Shown in pieces: positions 16,665 to 25,646 of a stretch of DNA of 64,000 bases. The notes under the pieces are model-generated. The model was given only the letters and a program-made list of their open reading frames with translations. It searched no databases and had not been told where the DNA came from. The translations under genes and the position numbers were made by a program. How positions within the stretch are numbered: the first letter of the stretch is position 1; each line of letters opens with the position of its first letter. The stretch is from Filifactor alocis ATCC 35896 (lineage in GTDB: Bacteria > Bacillota > Clostridia > Peptostreptococcales > Filifactoraceae): contig NC_016630.1 in assembly GCF_000163895.2 (NCBI RefSeq), forward strand, positions 620,001 through 684,000, given 5' to 3'.

Positions 16665-18053
16665 TCATCCTACAATACTGCTCTGACCATTTCCCTCATT
16701 TGTAGGTGAAGGTAACATGCCCGGTGTAGCATCCGGATTATCCGTTGAATCCACCGGTTTCGTTCCACGTCTTATTACTTCCGTTTTTCCCGGATATCGG
16801 TCCCGGTTAATAATTTTACTTTCACCATTCACATTCATATATGTGACGGAGCGAATATCAGGTCTTCCGGGCTCTTCTACCACCTCTTGTCCCATTGGCA
16901 AAGTAGGATCGTTTCGGTATATGACTTTTTTCGGAATACTGCTGACCACCTTAGAAGACAACACGACTTTCGGAGCCTGAGAAACATCTCCGTATACTTG
17001 AAAAGTTACATAGTTTCCGGAAACAAAACCTTTTAAAAGAACCGGATAATCATAAGGATTTTTGAATTTCAAGTCAAAATCTCCCGAAACAACGGCAGCG
17101 TCTCTTCCGATATCAACATAAGATGCCGGTATAGAGTGATTTTGACGGTGTGTAATCTCCAATCCGGAATATAGTGCCGCATTGTATAGAGTAGTGGATA
17201 CCTGACACACTCCCCCCGCAACACCTTTTTCATATTTTCCGTTCAAAATAATTGACGCTTCCCTATATCCATCAGAAAGTCCTCTGTTTCCTGTTTTTTT
17301 ATTAAAAGAAAATTCTTCTCCGGGCATTAAAATAGTTGAGTTAATAGTGCTTGTAGCCATACGAATATTTTCTGTTCTTCCCGTTAAAGAGCTATTAAAT
17401 CGAGTGGAGAATTGACCTAATTTGCCATTGATATGCTCCAAATCCTCTTTTTTTACTTTAGGGATTACTTCTTTTACCGGTAAAGAAATCACAATATCTT
17501 CATTCGATTTCAAATTTTGTTTCACAAGACCTTCTATTTTATCCAACTCCACTTTTCTTCCAACAACTTCCGGTGTGATTTCAAAATTAGTTTCCACCGA
17601 AATCGTCGCATCTTGTGCTTGTTGATAAATTTTCCCATTTATTTCTGATGCTTTTTCTTCTAATTTGGAACTGTCTTCCCTATATTGTAATGTAATATTT
17701 TGCTTCTGTTGTAATACTTTCAATGAAAAAATACTTTTTATGCGATCAAAAAAAGTTCCTTCTTTTCCTATAGAATATGCTTGCTCTACTGCATCTTCAT
17801 AATTGAATGAAAATCCCAACTCTTCTACAGGATATCTAAATTCCCTATCTTGGAATTGAAACACAGCTGATTGAAATCTCTCCTTTTGAGATACAGTGTT
17901 TAACGCTTCCTGCTTTGTCATATTTTCAACAGGAACTTCATTGATAAATACATTTGAATAAATGATGTCTTTTTGCATGTAGTGATTCAAGTAAACCACT
18001 CCGGCAATTCCAATTACAATGACTCCTACTGCTATACCCACCATTTTTTTCAT
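16665..18053 (-). CDS. VanW-family cell-surface protein with G5-like tail
   Basis: A 462-residue protein anchored by one N-terminal helix (residues 4-24), otherwise extracytoplasmic. An N-terminal YoaR-type putative peptidoglycan-binding region (about 35-215) precedes the VanW domain. That domain is recognisable from GEEFSFNKKTGNRG, GVAGGVCQVSTTLYNAALYSG and NHSIPASYVDIGRDA. A G5-like segment (KVIYRNDPTLPMGQEVVEEPG) and a Pro/Asn-rich tail finish it. VanW proteins are linked with wall and vancomycin loci, but their activity is not established. Family context alone does not imply resistance. Confidence 0.9.
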   Translation of the reverse strand: MKKMVGIAVGVIVIGIAGVVYLNHYMQKDIIYSNVFINEVPVENMTKQEALNTVSQKERFQSAVFQFQDREFRYPVEELGFSFNYEDAVEQAYSIGKEGTFFDRIKSIFSLKVLQQKQNITLQYREDSSKLEEKASEINGKIYQQAQDATISVETNFEITPEVVGRKVELDKIEGLVKQNLKSNEDIVISLPVKEVIPKVKKEDLEHINGKLGQFSTRFNSSLTGRTENIRMATSTINSTILMPGEEFSFNKKTGNRGLSDGYREASIILNGKYEKGVAGGVCQVSTTLYNAALYSGLEITHRQNHSIPASYVDIGRDAAVVSGDFDLKFKNPYDYPVLLKGFVSGNYVTFQVYGDVSQAPKVVLSSKVVSSIPKKVIYRNDPTLPMGQEVVEEPGRPDIRSVTYMNVNGESKIINRDRYPGKTEVIRRGTKPVDSTDNPDATPGMLPSPTNEGNGQSSIVG

Positions 18054-18071
18054 AACAACACTTCCTTCTTA

Positions 18072-18707
18072 TCATCTTTCTTGTTTATTTTGTTTGTAAT
18101 AGGTACAGTTTACTGTCAACGGACAGCTATCACAAAGTGGCCGAATCGCTTTACAACACTTTCTTCCATGAAAAATAAATAAATGATGTGCTTGTGTGTA
18201 TAGCTTTTTTGGTAACTGTGATGTTACATCAATCTCAATCTGATTTGGATTTTTGGATTTTGTCAACCCTAACCTATTTGTAACTCTTCCGACATGTGTA
18301 TCTACAGCAAAAGCAGGAATTCCAAAAGCATTGCTGATAACAACATTTGCAGTTTTTCTGCCGACTCCCGGTAATTTTACCAATTCTTCTCTTGTTTTCG
18401 GAACCTCTCCACCATATTTTTCTAACAAAATATGAGAAGTCATCAAGATATTTTTCGCTTTATTATTGTAAAAGCCGATTGTACGAATAAGCTCAATCAA
18501 CTCTCCTTCTGAGAGAGACACCATCTTGTCCGGTGTATTGTAGCTCGCAAATAAATCTTTTGTAATAATATTAACACGCTTGTCTGTTGACTGTGCACTC
18601 AACATCGTTGCGATAAGCAACTCATATGGTGTCCGATAATTCAACTCACACTTTGCTTCCGGATACAACTCTTGAAGAACAGAAACTATTTTTCTTGCTT
18701 TGTTCAC
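18072..18707 (-). CDS. nth: Endonuclease III
   Basis: A 211-residue DNA glycosylase/AP lyase that removes oxidised pyrimidines. The helix-hairpin-helix LPGVGRKTA contains catalytic K118, and D136 lies in FAVDTHVGR. The [4Fe-4S] ligands are C185-x6-C192-x2-C195-x5-C201, complete. Start is GTG 18707 overlapping the preceding DUF503 stop (GTGA), with GAGAGG seven bases before, so translation is coupled. Confidence 0.96.
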   Translation of the reverse strand: MNKARKIVSVLQELYPEAKCELNYRTPYELLIATMLSAQSTDKRVNIITKDLFASYNTPDKMVSLSEGELIELIRTIGFYNNKAKNILMTSHILLEKYGGEVPKTREELVKLPGVGRKTANVVISNAFGIPAFAVDTHVGRVTNRLGLTKSKNPNQIEIDVTSQLPKKLYTQAHHLFIFHGRKCCKAIRPLCDSCPLTVNCTYYKQNKQER

Positions 18708-18988
18708 AATATAACCTCTCTTTTTACATCAATCATTTCCATTCTACCATCTGTATCAATAAAATCAAGAATATGGTCTAATGTGGAATCTAAATGAGAT
18801 TTACTGTTTGAAACAGCTGCTATCCCTATCTTTGCATTTTTCCAAACATCATTGTAAGATATCTCAGAAATAGAAATATTATATCTGTTTTTTAACTTTT
18901 GAATCAAACTCTTCAAAATAATTCTCTTTTCTTTCAAAGAATTTACTTCATACAACAATAATGTAATTTCTAAGATTCCTATTTTCAT
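18704..18988 (-). CDS. DUF503 family protein (YlxP-like)
   Basis: A 94-residue protein of the DUF503/YlxP family: MKIGILEITLLLYEVNSLKEKR opening, central KSLIQKLKNRYNISISE and ending DVKREVIL. YlxP is often near ribosome-biogenesis genes, and a ferredoxin-like fold is known. Its function is unclear. Overlaps nth by four bases. Confidence 0.85.
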   Translation of the reverse strand: MKIGILEITLLLYEVNSLKEKRIILKSLIQKLKNRYNISISEISYNDVWKNAKIGIAAVSNSKSHLDSTLDHILDFIDTDGRMEMIDVKREVIL

Positions 18989-19077
18989 ATCAAATATCCA
19001 CCATATTTTTTATATACACTTACTCTATCTTCTATGTTAATACCCATTTCTTTAACGAAAAATTTCATTTAATGCGA

Positions 19078-20634
19078 TTAAAGAATTTTTGTTGACCATT
19101 CTTCTGCATTCAAAATAGAATCCACTACTCCATCATAAAATTCAGGATCATGGGAAACCAAAAGAACTGTTCCCCTAAACTCTTTTAATGCCCTCTTAAG
19201 CTCATCCTTTGCTTCTACATCCAAGTGATTTGTCGGTTCGTCCAACACCAACAGATTAATTTCTTCCAACATGACCTTACACAATCGCACTTTTGCATTC
19301 TCTCCGCCTGACAACACCATCATCTGAGAGGTTATATGCTCATTGGTAAGTCCACAGCGTGCCAACTCCAATCTGATTTCATGATTTGTCATAGATGGAA
19401 ACGCGTTCCACACTTCTTCTACTGCTGTATTTGTGTTCTTCTTATTGTCTTCTTGCTCAAAATATCCGACTTCAACATGTTGTCCTAAATGAATTTCGCC
19501 TGCCAGAGGTTTTTGTTTTCCAAGCAAAGTGCGTAACAATGTAGATTTTCCAATCCCATTAACACCCTTAATTGCAATTTTTTTATTACGTTCAATTTCA
19601 AGATCAAATGCCTTAGTCAAGGGTTCATCGTACCCAAGAACCAAACCTTTCGCTTCAATTACCACTTTTGACGGTGTTCTTGACTCTCTGAACGAAAAAG
19701 TAGGCTTTATCTTCTCTTTCGGTTTTTCTATCATATCCATACGATCTAATTGTTTCATCCTACTTTTGGCACGACCGGTAGTGGAAATCCTCGCTTTATT
19801 TCTGGCAATAAAGTCCTCTAATCTCTCAACCTCTTTCTGCTGCTTTTCGTAGGCTTTTTCATGTTGCAATTTCTTCAACTCGTACAATCTTTGAAACTCA
19901 TCGTAATTTCCTACATAACGACTTAAATATCCATTTTCCACATGATAAATAATATTTGTTACTGCATTGATAAACGGGATGTCGTGAGAAATCAAAATAA
20001 AAGCATTTTCGTATTCACTCAAAAATCTCTTTAACCACTCGATATGTTCAAAATCCAAATAGTTGGTCGGCTCATCCAACAACAAAATAGTCGGATTTTG
20101 CAATAATAATTTAGTCAACAATACCTTGGAACGCTGACCTCCGCTCAAATCGTTAACCATCTTATCCAAACCGATATCTCTTAATCCCAATCCACCTGCT
20201 ACCTCTTCGATTTTAGCATCCAAAACATAGAATCCGCTATCTTCTAAAATGGTCTGAATCTCCGCAGACTCATCCATCAATCGATTTAATTCTTCTTCAT
20301 TAGCTGAACCCATCTTATCATAAATTACATTCAACTCTTCTTCCAACTCATACATATGTGAAAAAGCCAATCTCAAATTTTCTCGAATGGTTGTTCCATA
20401 TTCCAACACGCTATGTTGATCTAAATAACCAACCTCAACGCGATTTGACCAGTCTACCGTGCCCTCATCCGGCATCAAATGTCCTGTAATAATGTTCATA
20501 AAAGTAGATTTGCCCTCTCCGTTCGCTCCAATCAAGGCAACATGTTCACCTTTCAACAATCGAAAAGATACATCCTCCAAAATAGATCTTCCACCAAATC
20601 CATGACTTACATTTTTTACTGTCAACAAACTCAT
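19078..20634 (-). CDS. ABC-F family ATPase
   Basis: A 518-residue soluble protein with two ABC domains and no membrane span. Walker A GANGEGKS, signature LSGGQRSKV and Walker B LLLDEPTN make up the first domain. The second has GVNGIGKST, LSGGENAKV and LVLDEPTNHLDVEAKDEL. A charged interdomain linker (about residues 245-310) lies between. ABC-F proteins act on the ribosome at the E site in translation control or antibiotic protection. The architecture resembles YbiT/YdiF-type housekeeping members, and no resistance role can be inferred. ATG 20634 follows AAGGAGTCAAGT. Confidence 0.93.
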   Translation of the reverse strand: MSLLTVKNVSHGFGGRSILEDVSFRLLKGEHVALIGANGEGKSTFMNIITGHLMPDEGTVDWSNRVEVGYLDQHSVLEYGTTIRENLRLAFSHMYELEEELNVIYDKMGSANEEELNRLMDESAEIQTILEDSGFYVLDAKIEEVAGGLGLRDIGLDKMVNDLSGGQRSKVLLTKLLLQNPTILLLDEPTNYLDFEHIEWLKRFLSEYENAFILISHDIPFINAVTNIIYHVENGYLSRYVGNYDEFQRLYELKKLQHEKAYEKQQKEVERLEDFIARNKARISTTGRAKSRMKQLDRMDMIEKPKEKIKPTFSFRESRTPSKVVIEAKGLVLGYDEPLTKAFDLEIERNKKIAIKGVNGIGKSTLLRTLLGKQKPLAGEIHLGQHVEVGYFEQEDNKKNTNTAVEEVWNAFPSMTNHEIRLELARCGLTNEHITSQMMVLSGGENAKVRLCKVMLEEINLLVLDEPTNHLDVEAKDELKRALKEFRGTVLLVSHDPEFYDGVVDSILNAEEWSTKIL

Positions 20635-20692
20635 ACTTGACTCCTTATCATTTTATGATTTTACATTTATCTTCTCTATATGCAACATGATG

Positions 20693-21895
20693 CTATTCTC
20701 CCTTAATAAAATATTCCTCCGTTACGACAGGCATTTGCTTACTTCTCAATCGTTGTTCCACTTGTTCTTTTACCAAAGTATACACTACTGCCATAACAGG
20801 AACCGAAACAACCATAGCCGGCAAACCTCCGATGACTCCGCCCAAAAAGATGGCAAGAAATACCCAAAATCCCGACAATCCCGTCGAATCACCGACAATC
20901 CTCGGCAAAAGAATATTTCCATCAACCTGTTGCAACACAAGAATTAAAATTGCAAAAACAATTGCTTGAGACGGACTGATGACAAGAATCAGAAAAATAC
21001 CTATGATTCCACTCAAAATAGATCCAATCATCGGTATTACATTACAAACCATCACCAAAAAACTAATCATAAACGCCATAGGCAACCGAAGTATCAACAT
21101 ACAAATAAAAGTGATAATTCCCAGTACAACCGCATCCGTAATCTGACCACCAATATAATTTTGAAAAGTTTCATTTGTCAAGGCAATAATTTGTAGTATG
21201 TTATTCACCACTTTGTTTGGAAAGATTCCGTACAATACTTTTTTGCTCTGCGCTTCAAAAACTTCTTTTCCGCTCAACAAGTAGATGGATACAATAATTC
21301 CCATAAGAATATTTACTATTTTCCCGGTGAAACTTCCCGAAATAGAAATAACACTTGGAATCAAAAATTGGAAAAATTTAATTGTTTTCTGATTCAGATT
21401 TTCCCAAAAATCAACCTTATACTGAGAGATGTTAGTAAAACCAAAAGACTTCAGTTGATGTAAAATTTTTTGATTTTGAACAACATTTTTCCAAAAAGTT
21501 TCAAATTGCTTAATATACTCCGGTATTTTTTCAGTCAAAACAGTCAGACTTTCCACTAACTGTGGAATAAATACATTCCCAATAAAAATCAAAAATCCGA
21601 AAGTCATCAAAAATACAAAAAAAATAGATAAATTCCGACAAAGTTGACGATACTTTTCATTCCTCTTAAACAATCGAAACAACTGTCGCTCAATAAAACA
21701 TACGGGCCGAAACATCAAGTATGCAATCACCATTCCATAAATAAAAGGATTCATTGTATTCAAAAAAAGTCTAATTTTTTCAAGTGCAAAAGGTATATTT
21801 TTTATAAAAAAGTAAAATAATATGGCAAACGAAATCAAAATTCCTTTTAAAACAAGTTCTTTTTTGAAATCTTTTCCCTTCAAATTTTCTATCAT
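20693..21895 (-). CDS. AI-2E/PerM-family membrane permease (second of two)
   Basis: A 400-residue paralogue of the 14942-16039 protein with the same layout: N-terminal helices, a long polar middle and the C-terminal core SFLVMVCNVIPMIGSILSG plus LQQVDGNILLPRIVG. The LQQxDGN motif is shared with the first copy. The C-terminus carries a charged tail of about 20 residues. ATG 21895 follows AGGAGTTGTT. Substrate unknown. Confidence 0.87.
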   Translation of the reverse strand: MIENLKGKDFKKELVLKGILISFAILFYFFIKNIPFALEKIRLFLNTMNPFIYGMVIAYLMFRPVCFIERQLFRLFKRNEKYRQLCRNLSIFFVFLMTFGFLIFIGNVFIPQLVESLTVLTEKIPEYIKQFETFWKNVVQNQKILHQLKSFGFTNISQYKVDFWENLNQKTIKFFQFLIPSVISISGSFTGKIVNILMGIIVSIYLLSGKEVFEAQSKKVLYGIFPNKVVNNILQIIALTNETFQNYIGGQITDAVVLGIITFICMLILRLPMAFMISFLVMVCNVIPMIGSILSGIIGIFLILVISPSQAIVFAILILVLQQVDGNILLPRIVGDSTGLSGFWVFLAIFLGGVIGGLPAMVVSVPVMAVVYTLVKEQVEQRLRSKQMPVVTEEYFIKGE

Positions 21896-22123
21896 AACAA
21901 CTCCTGATTCTATTTACTGTAAATTCTATTTCCAGCACATTATTATATCATAAATAAAATGTCTATACCTATTATTTTACCGATTTTTAACATTAGTTTT
22001 TTCAATCTTTATTCACTCTATTATCCGACCTGCAAAAAGACAATATTTTATAAACTAAAATTTTCGGACAAAAAATTCTTCCTTCAACAAACCTCCCTTT
22101 TTCAGACAAATGAAGATAGATAC

Positions 22124-22159
22124 AAAAAAGAGTTTTCCTGGATACTCAAAGAAAACTCT
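22124..22159 (-). terminator. Terminator after the isochorismatase-family gene
   Basis: AGAGTTTTC and GAAAACTCT (22129-22137, 22151-22159) pair, followed on the minus strand by TTTTTTG, 12 bases past the stop. Confidence 0.85.
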
Positions 22160-22170
22160 CTTACTTTCTA

Positions 22171-22707
22171 TCACTTTATTAATTTAGAAAAGTGTTTGAA
22201 ATAAGGTGACGTCGCCGTTTCTAAAAATTCAAACACCAACATTTCTGTACTTACAATAGTTGCACCTAACTTTTCCATTTGCTGTAGGGCAATCTCTTTA
22301 TTCTCCAATGTTCGAGAAGACACCGCATCTGATACAATCATTACAGAATATCCATGTTTCAACAAATCTTTCACAGTTTGATAAACACAAATATGGGTTT
22401 CTGAACCTGATAAAATAATTGTTCTTCGATGAAGTTCCTCCACTCTCTCTTGAATGTCAGAATAAGCTGAAAAAACTACTTTCGAAAAAGTATTTTCTTC
22501 CGTTTGATATTGTCTCAGCACTTCTACAGTAGAACCCAAACCTTTTGGATATTGCTCTGTAAACATTATGGGAACATCATAATATTTTGCCAATTCACGC
22601 AAAATCATTTCATTCTTAATTATTTTCTCTGATTCATAAACCGCCTGCATCAATCTCTCTTGAAAATCAATCCCCAAAAATATTGCATCTTGAATCCTGT
22701 TTTTCAT
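22171..22707 (-). CDS. Isochorismatase-family cysteine hydrolase
   Basis: A 178-residue hydrolase of the isochorismatase-like superfamily. The catalytic triad is visible: D14 in GIDFQERL, K55 in EQYPKGLGST and C107 in SGSETHICVYQT. The family includes nicotinamidases and ureidoacid hydrolases; the TEQYPKGLGST pattern is closest to the YcaC-like/uncharacterised branch, so the substrate is open. Start chosen at ATG 22707 with GGAG five bases upstream. An upstream in-frame start would overlap the yacL-like gene and lacks a site. Confidence 0.9.
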   Translation of the reverse strand: MKNRIQDAIFLGIDFQERLMQAVYESEKIIKNEMILRELAKYYDVPIMFTEQYPKGLGSTVEVLRQYQTEENTFSKVVFSAYSDIQERVEELHRRTIILSGSETHICVYQTVKDLLKHGYSVMIVSDAVSSRTLENKEIALQQMEKLGATIVSTEMLVFEFLETATSPYFKHFSKLIK

Positions 22708-22723
22708 ACTAACTCCTCTAATT

Positions 22724-23803
22724 CTATTTCTCCATCGGTTTTGCAAAAATCATTCTTCCGGCTGCTGTTTGAAGAACCGATGTCACAATCACTGTCTTTT
22801 GCATTCCAACCATTTTTTTTGCACCTTCTACAACAATCATCGTTCCATCTTCCAAATAAGCAACACCTTGATTCATTTCTTTTCCTTCTTTGATAACAGT
22901 AACATCCAAGACTTCGCCCGGCAAAAAAATCGGCTTTACTGCATTGGATAATTCATTGATATTTAAAACTTTTACTCCCTGAAATTTTGCTACTTTATTC
23001 AAATTAAAATCATTTGTTAATACAATTCCACCCAATTCTTCAGCAAGTTTCAATAGTTTCATATCCACTTCTTTTACTGTGTCAAAATCTTTTTCTGTAA
23101 TTTCAAACTGCAATTTCAACTCTGCTTGCATAGAATTAAGAATATCCAAGCCTCTTCTTCCTTTTGTTCTTTTTAAATCATCCGAGGAATCCGCAATATG
23201 TCTCAATTCCTCCAAAACAAAGCTTGGAACAATTAATTTCCCTTCGATAAATCCCGTCTTGGCAATATCTGCTATTCTTCCATCGATAATGACACTTGTA
23301 TCCAAAATTTTGGGTCTAACTGTTTCAGCAATCATACTTTGATCCTTATTTTTTGTCGTAGACCAATTAGATGGTACAAACAGAGATAAGATATCTTCTT
23401 TTCTCTTCAAAGAAATTTTTATCCCTAAATACAACATGAAGATGTAGAAAAATGCTGAAATCGGAACCCCTACCACGGGAATTTTTTGGACAATAGTGCC
23501 GATAAAATATGCAATAATCAACCCGATAATTCCGCCTAATGAACTGGTTAGAATATCTACAGTTTTGAATTGAGAAAATTCTTTTTCTATCTTTGTTGTG
23601 ATGGACAAACTGAGATTAATAAAAATAGGTGCTAATAAAGAAAAAATAATTCCAAAAACAATAATCGTACTAATTGCCAACACAGTTGTTGCCACTACCC
23701 CACTCGGAAATATATCAGTAGCGTTTTTCAAAAAAAAGAACAATGTTAACCCCAACGCAATCCCAATTAAAGTGATAACTACAGACAGTATTTTTTTCAA
23801 CAT
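22724..23803 (-). CDS. YacL-like membrane protein with PIN and TRAM domains
   Basis: A 359-residue protein: four N-terminal membrane helices (residues 1-130), a PIN-like nuclease domain (acidic residues in LDTSVIIDGRIAD, VLEELRHIAD, KGRRGLDIL and LTNDFNLNKVA) and a C-terminal TRAM domain. The architecture matches YacL of Bacillus, commonly near ispD and radA/disA. The PIN acidic residues appear intact, so RNase activity is plausible but undemonstrated. ATG 23803 follows AAGGAGGGAATTTAG. Confidence 0.9.
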   Translation of the reverse strand: MLKKILSVVITLIGIALGLTLFFFLKNATDIFPSGVVATTVLAISTIIVFGIIFSLLAPIFINLSLSITTKIEKEFSQFKTVDILTSSLGGIIGLIIAYFIGTIVQKIPVVGVPISAFFYIFMLYLGIKISLKRKEDILSLFVPSNWSTTKNKDQSMIAETVRPKILDTSVIIDGRIADIAKTGFIEGKLIVPSFVLEELRHIADSSDDLKRTKGRRGLDILNSMQAELKLQFEITEKDFDTVKEVDMKLLKLAEELGGIVLTNDFNLNKVAKFQGVKVLNINELSNAVKPIFLPGEVLDVTVIKEGKEMNQGVAYLEDGTMIVVEGAKKMVGMQKTVIVTSVLQTAAGRMIFAKPMEK

Positions 23804-24040
23804 CTAAATTCCCTCCTTTCTTCCTTATACTCCATTATAATAAAAATATCATAAGAATATATAAAAAATATGTTGTTTTTTTGAAAAATAAATTGTCCAT
23901 ATTCCTATAAGTATTCTACGACACCTCATTATAATCCAAATTTTACAATTTTGCCAAACGTAATATTTTCTTTTGCATCTTTTACGGAAAAATCACCGAA
24001 ACAATCTGACGCTTTCGATACGATTTTTTGTTAAGAAAAT

Positions 24041-24089
24041 TTACTTATCTTGATTTACAAAGGCTTTACTTATCTTGATTTACAAAGGC
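24041..24089 (-). repeat. 25-bp tandem duplication of the 3' end of hpt
   Basis: The 24 bases covering the last seven sense codons and the stop of hpt (24066-24089) are repeated exactly at 24041-24064, with one extra base between the copies. The second copy lies after the stop and is untranslated. Confidence 0.95.
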
Positions 24090-24593
24090 AATGTACGGAA
24101 GATTTCTATAACTTTCTTGGCAGTCGATTCCATATCCTATAATAAATTCATCCGGCAAATGAAATCCTGTAAAATCCGCTTTTACATCGCATTTTCTACC
24201 TTCCGGTTTATCCAACAAAGTACAAATCTTCAATTTTTTGCATTTTCTGGCATAAAGATAATTTTTTAAATAATCTATCGTTAATCCGGTATCAATAATA
24301 TCCTCTACAATCAAAACATTTTTGTCTTCAACATCCATATCTAAGTCTTTGATAATCTTCACAACTCCGGAGCTTTCTAAAGACATCCCATAGCTTGATA
24401 AAGACATAAAATCAATCTTCACATCCAAATCAATATGTCTTATCAAATCTGACACAAAAATACAGGCACCTTTCAATATTCCGACCACATAGAGTTCCTC
24501 TCCTGCAAACTCTTTTTCTACCTGTTTTGCCAACTCTTTTACCTTTTCTTGAATTTGCTCTTCCGTTAACAAAATCCCGCCAATCTCTAACAT
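24066..24593 (-). CDS. hpt: Hypoxanthine phosphoribosyltransferase (first of two)
   Basis: A 175-residue purine salvage enzyme converting hypoxanthine or guanine plus PRPP to IMP or GMP. The PRPP loop is VLIVEDIIDTGLTI, preceded by the flexible loop with SSYG; the base-binding region KADFTGFHLPDEFIIGYGID is near the C-terminus. ATG 24593 follows AGGAGGGACAGAA. The gene end is tandemly duplicated. A second, different hpt lies at 52434-52973. Confidence 0.95.
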   Translation of the reverse strand: MLEIGGILLTEEQIQEKVKELAKQVEKEFAGEELYVVGILKGACIFVSDLIRHIDLDVKIDFMSLSSYGMSLESSGVVKIIKDLDMDVEDKNVLIVEDIIDTGLTIDYLKNYLYARKCKKLKICTLLDKPEGRKCDVKADFTGFHLPDEFIIGYGIDCQESYRNLPYIAFVNQDK

Positions 24594-24611
24594 TTCTGTC
24601 CCTCCTGTTTC

Positions 24612-25646
24612 TTATTTTTCTTTCATCATATCAATATTTTTTATCACAATAGACCACTTTCCGTTTTCCTCCAAAACAAACTCCACCGTGTCTGTTTCAT
24701 TTACTAAGTGTACCGGTATATTCACTTCGATTCCTTCATCCGTTATGATATGTTGTTTTTGATAGTTTTTCTTTAATGTTGTTTCCGGTATCACAATCTC
24801 TTCATTCCAAAGATTTGCTTTTTGAAATGCATTTTCATAGATATTTTTCAGTTCACTCTTTTCTTCAAAAGCCTGTTCAATAACAGTTGGGATATGGACA
24901 CTTCCCTTTTCAAACACACTGTCTAAAACCGCTTTTTTCACCTGCGCTTTTTGACTGAAATCTTCTCCAACGAATTTATCTTCCAAATTTGTTGTAATTT
25001 CCTTGAATTCTTGAAATTTTTCTTTTTCAGAGAACCCTGCATCACTTTTTAGGACCATATCTCCTAAAAGTTGAACTTCATCTGAATTGATGATGTATTT
25101 TCGATCAATTAAGGCAATGTCTTTATGTTTCAAATGAATCAAAAAACCTTCATCTACCTTTGTTCGATTCGCCAAGTACAAATCTTCTGTATTAGCTAAT
25201 TTCCAAATGTTTCCATCTCTTGTCTGCTCTTTTCCTCGAACAAAAAATCTTTTATGATTCCACTTAAAACATCCAAAATACAACAATTCACTCATTTCAA
25301 ACAAAACAAATGCCAAATCACAAGAAGGTAATGTGGAAGAATTTTCATAAATTACCTGATGAAGCAAACTTGAAATATCTTTTGTTACTTCCATAAAGGC
25401 GTCTAAATTTTGATCTAAGTCTGTCATCATGCAATCTACTACACTGTCTTCCTGAAACCTTGCCCATTTCATTTCACGAGAATGGTACAAGGAGTTAATA
25501 TGTTTCAACAAAAAATCATAGGTCATCTCTTCTTCTCTATCTATCTCAAAGGTAGAAAAAGTCGGAACTGCCTGATATTTGTTTAATGTGTGAATCACTG
25601 CCTTATATAAAATTGGTTTTTCAAATTCAAACATTGTAACCATCAC
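24612..25646 (-). CDS. Nucleoid-associated protein, NdpA-like
   Basis: Up to 344 residues. The C-terminal part (HIITDEGIEVNIPVHL, then VEFVLEENGKWSIVIKNI) and the overall length resemble the clostridial members of the 37-kDa nucleoid-associated protein (NdpA/YejK) family, as recalled. No membrane spans. The start is unclear: GTG 25646 and ATG 25643 overlap the coaBC stop and a further ATG lies at 25634; none has a strong ribosome site, so translation is probably coupled to coaBC. Function beyond DNA association is unknown. Confidence 0.65.
   Translation of the reverse strand: MMVTMFEFEKPILYKAVIHTLNKYQAVPTFSTFEIDREEEMTYDFLLKHINSLYHSREMKWARFQEDSVVDCMMTDLDQNLDAFMEVTKDISSLLHQVIYENSSTLPSCDLAFVLFEMSELLYFGCFKWNHKRFFVRGKEQTRDGNIWKLANTEDLYLANRTKVDEGFLIHLKHKDIALIDRKYIINSDEVQLLGDMVLKSDAGFSEKEKFQEFKEITTNLEDKFVGEDFSQKAQVKKAVLDSVFEKGSVHIPTVIEQAFEEKSELKNIYENAFQKANLWNEEIVIPETTLKKNYQKQHIITDEGIEVNIPVHLVNETDTVEFVLEENGKWSIVIKNIDMMKEK

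Noticed and set aside
16665..18053. Vancomycin-resistance gene from the VanW similarity
   Set aside because: No vanHAX or vanRS genes are near; VanW-domain proteins are common in sensitive Clostridia.
21959..22204. Plus-strand frame of 81 codons in the gap before the isochorismatase-like gene
   Set aside because: It crosses the terminator hairpin of the minus-strand gene, has no ribosome site and is low complexity.
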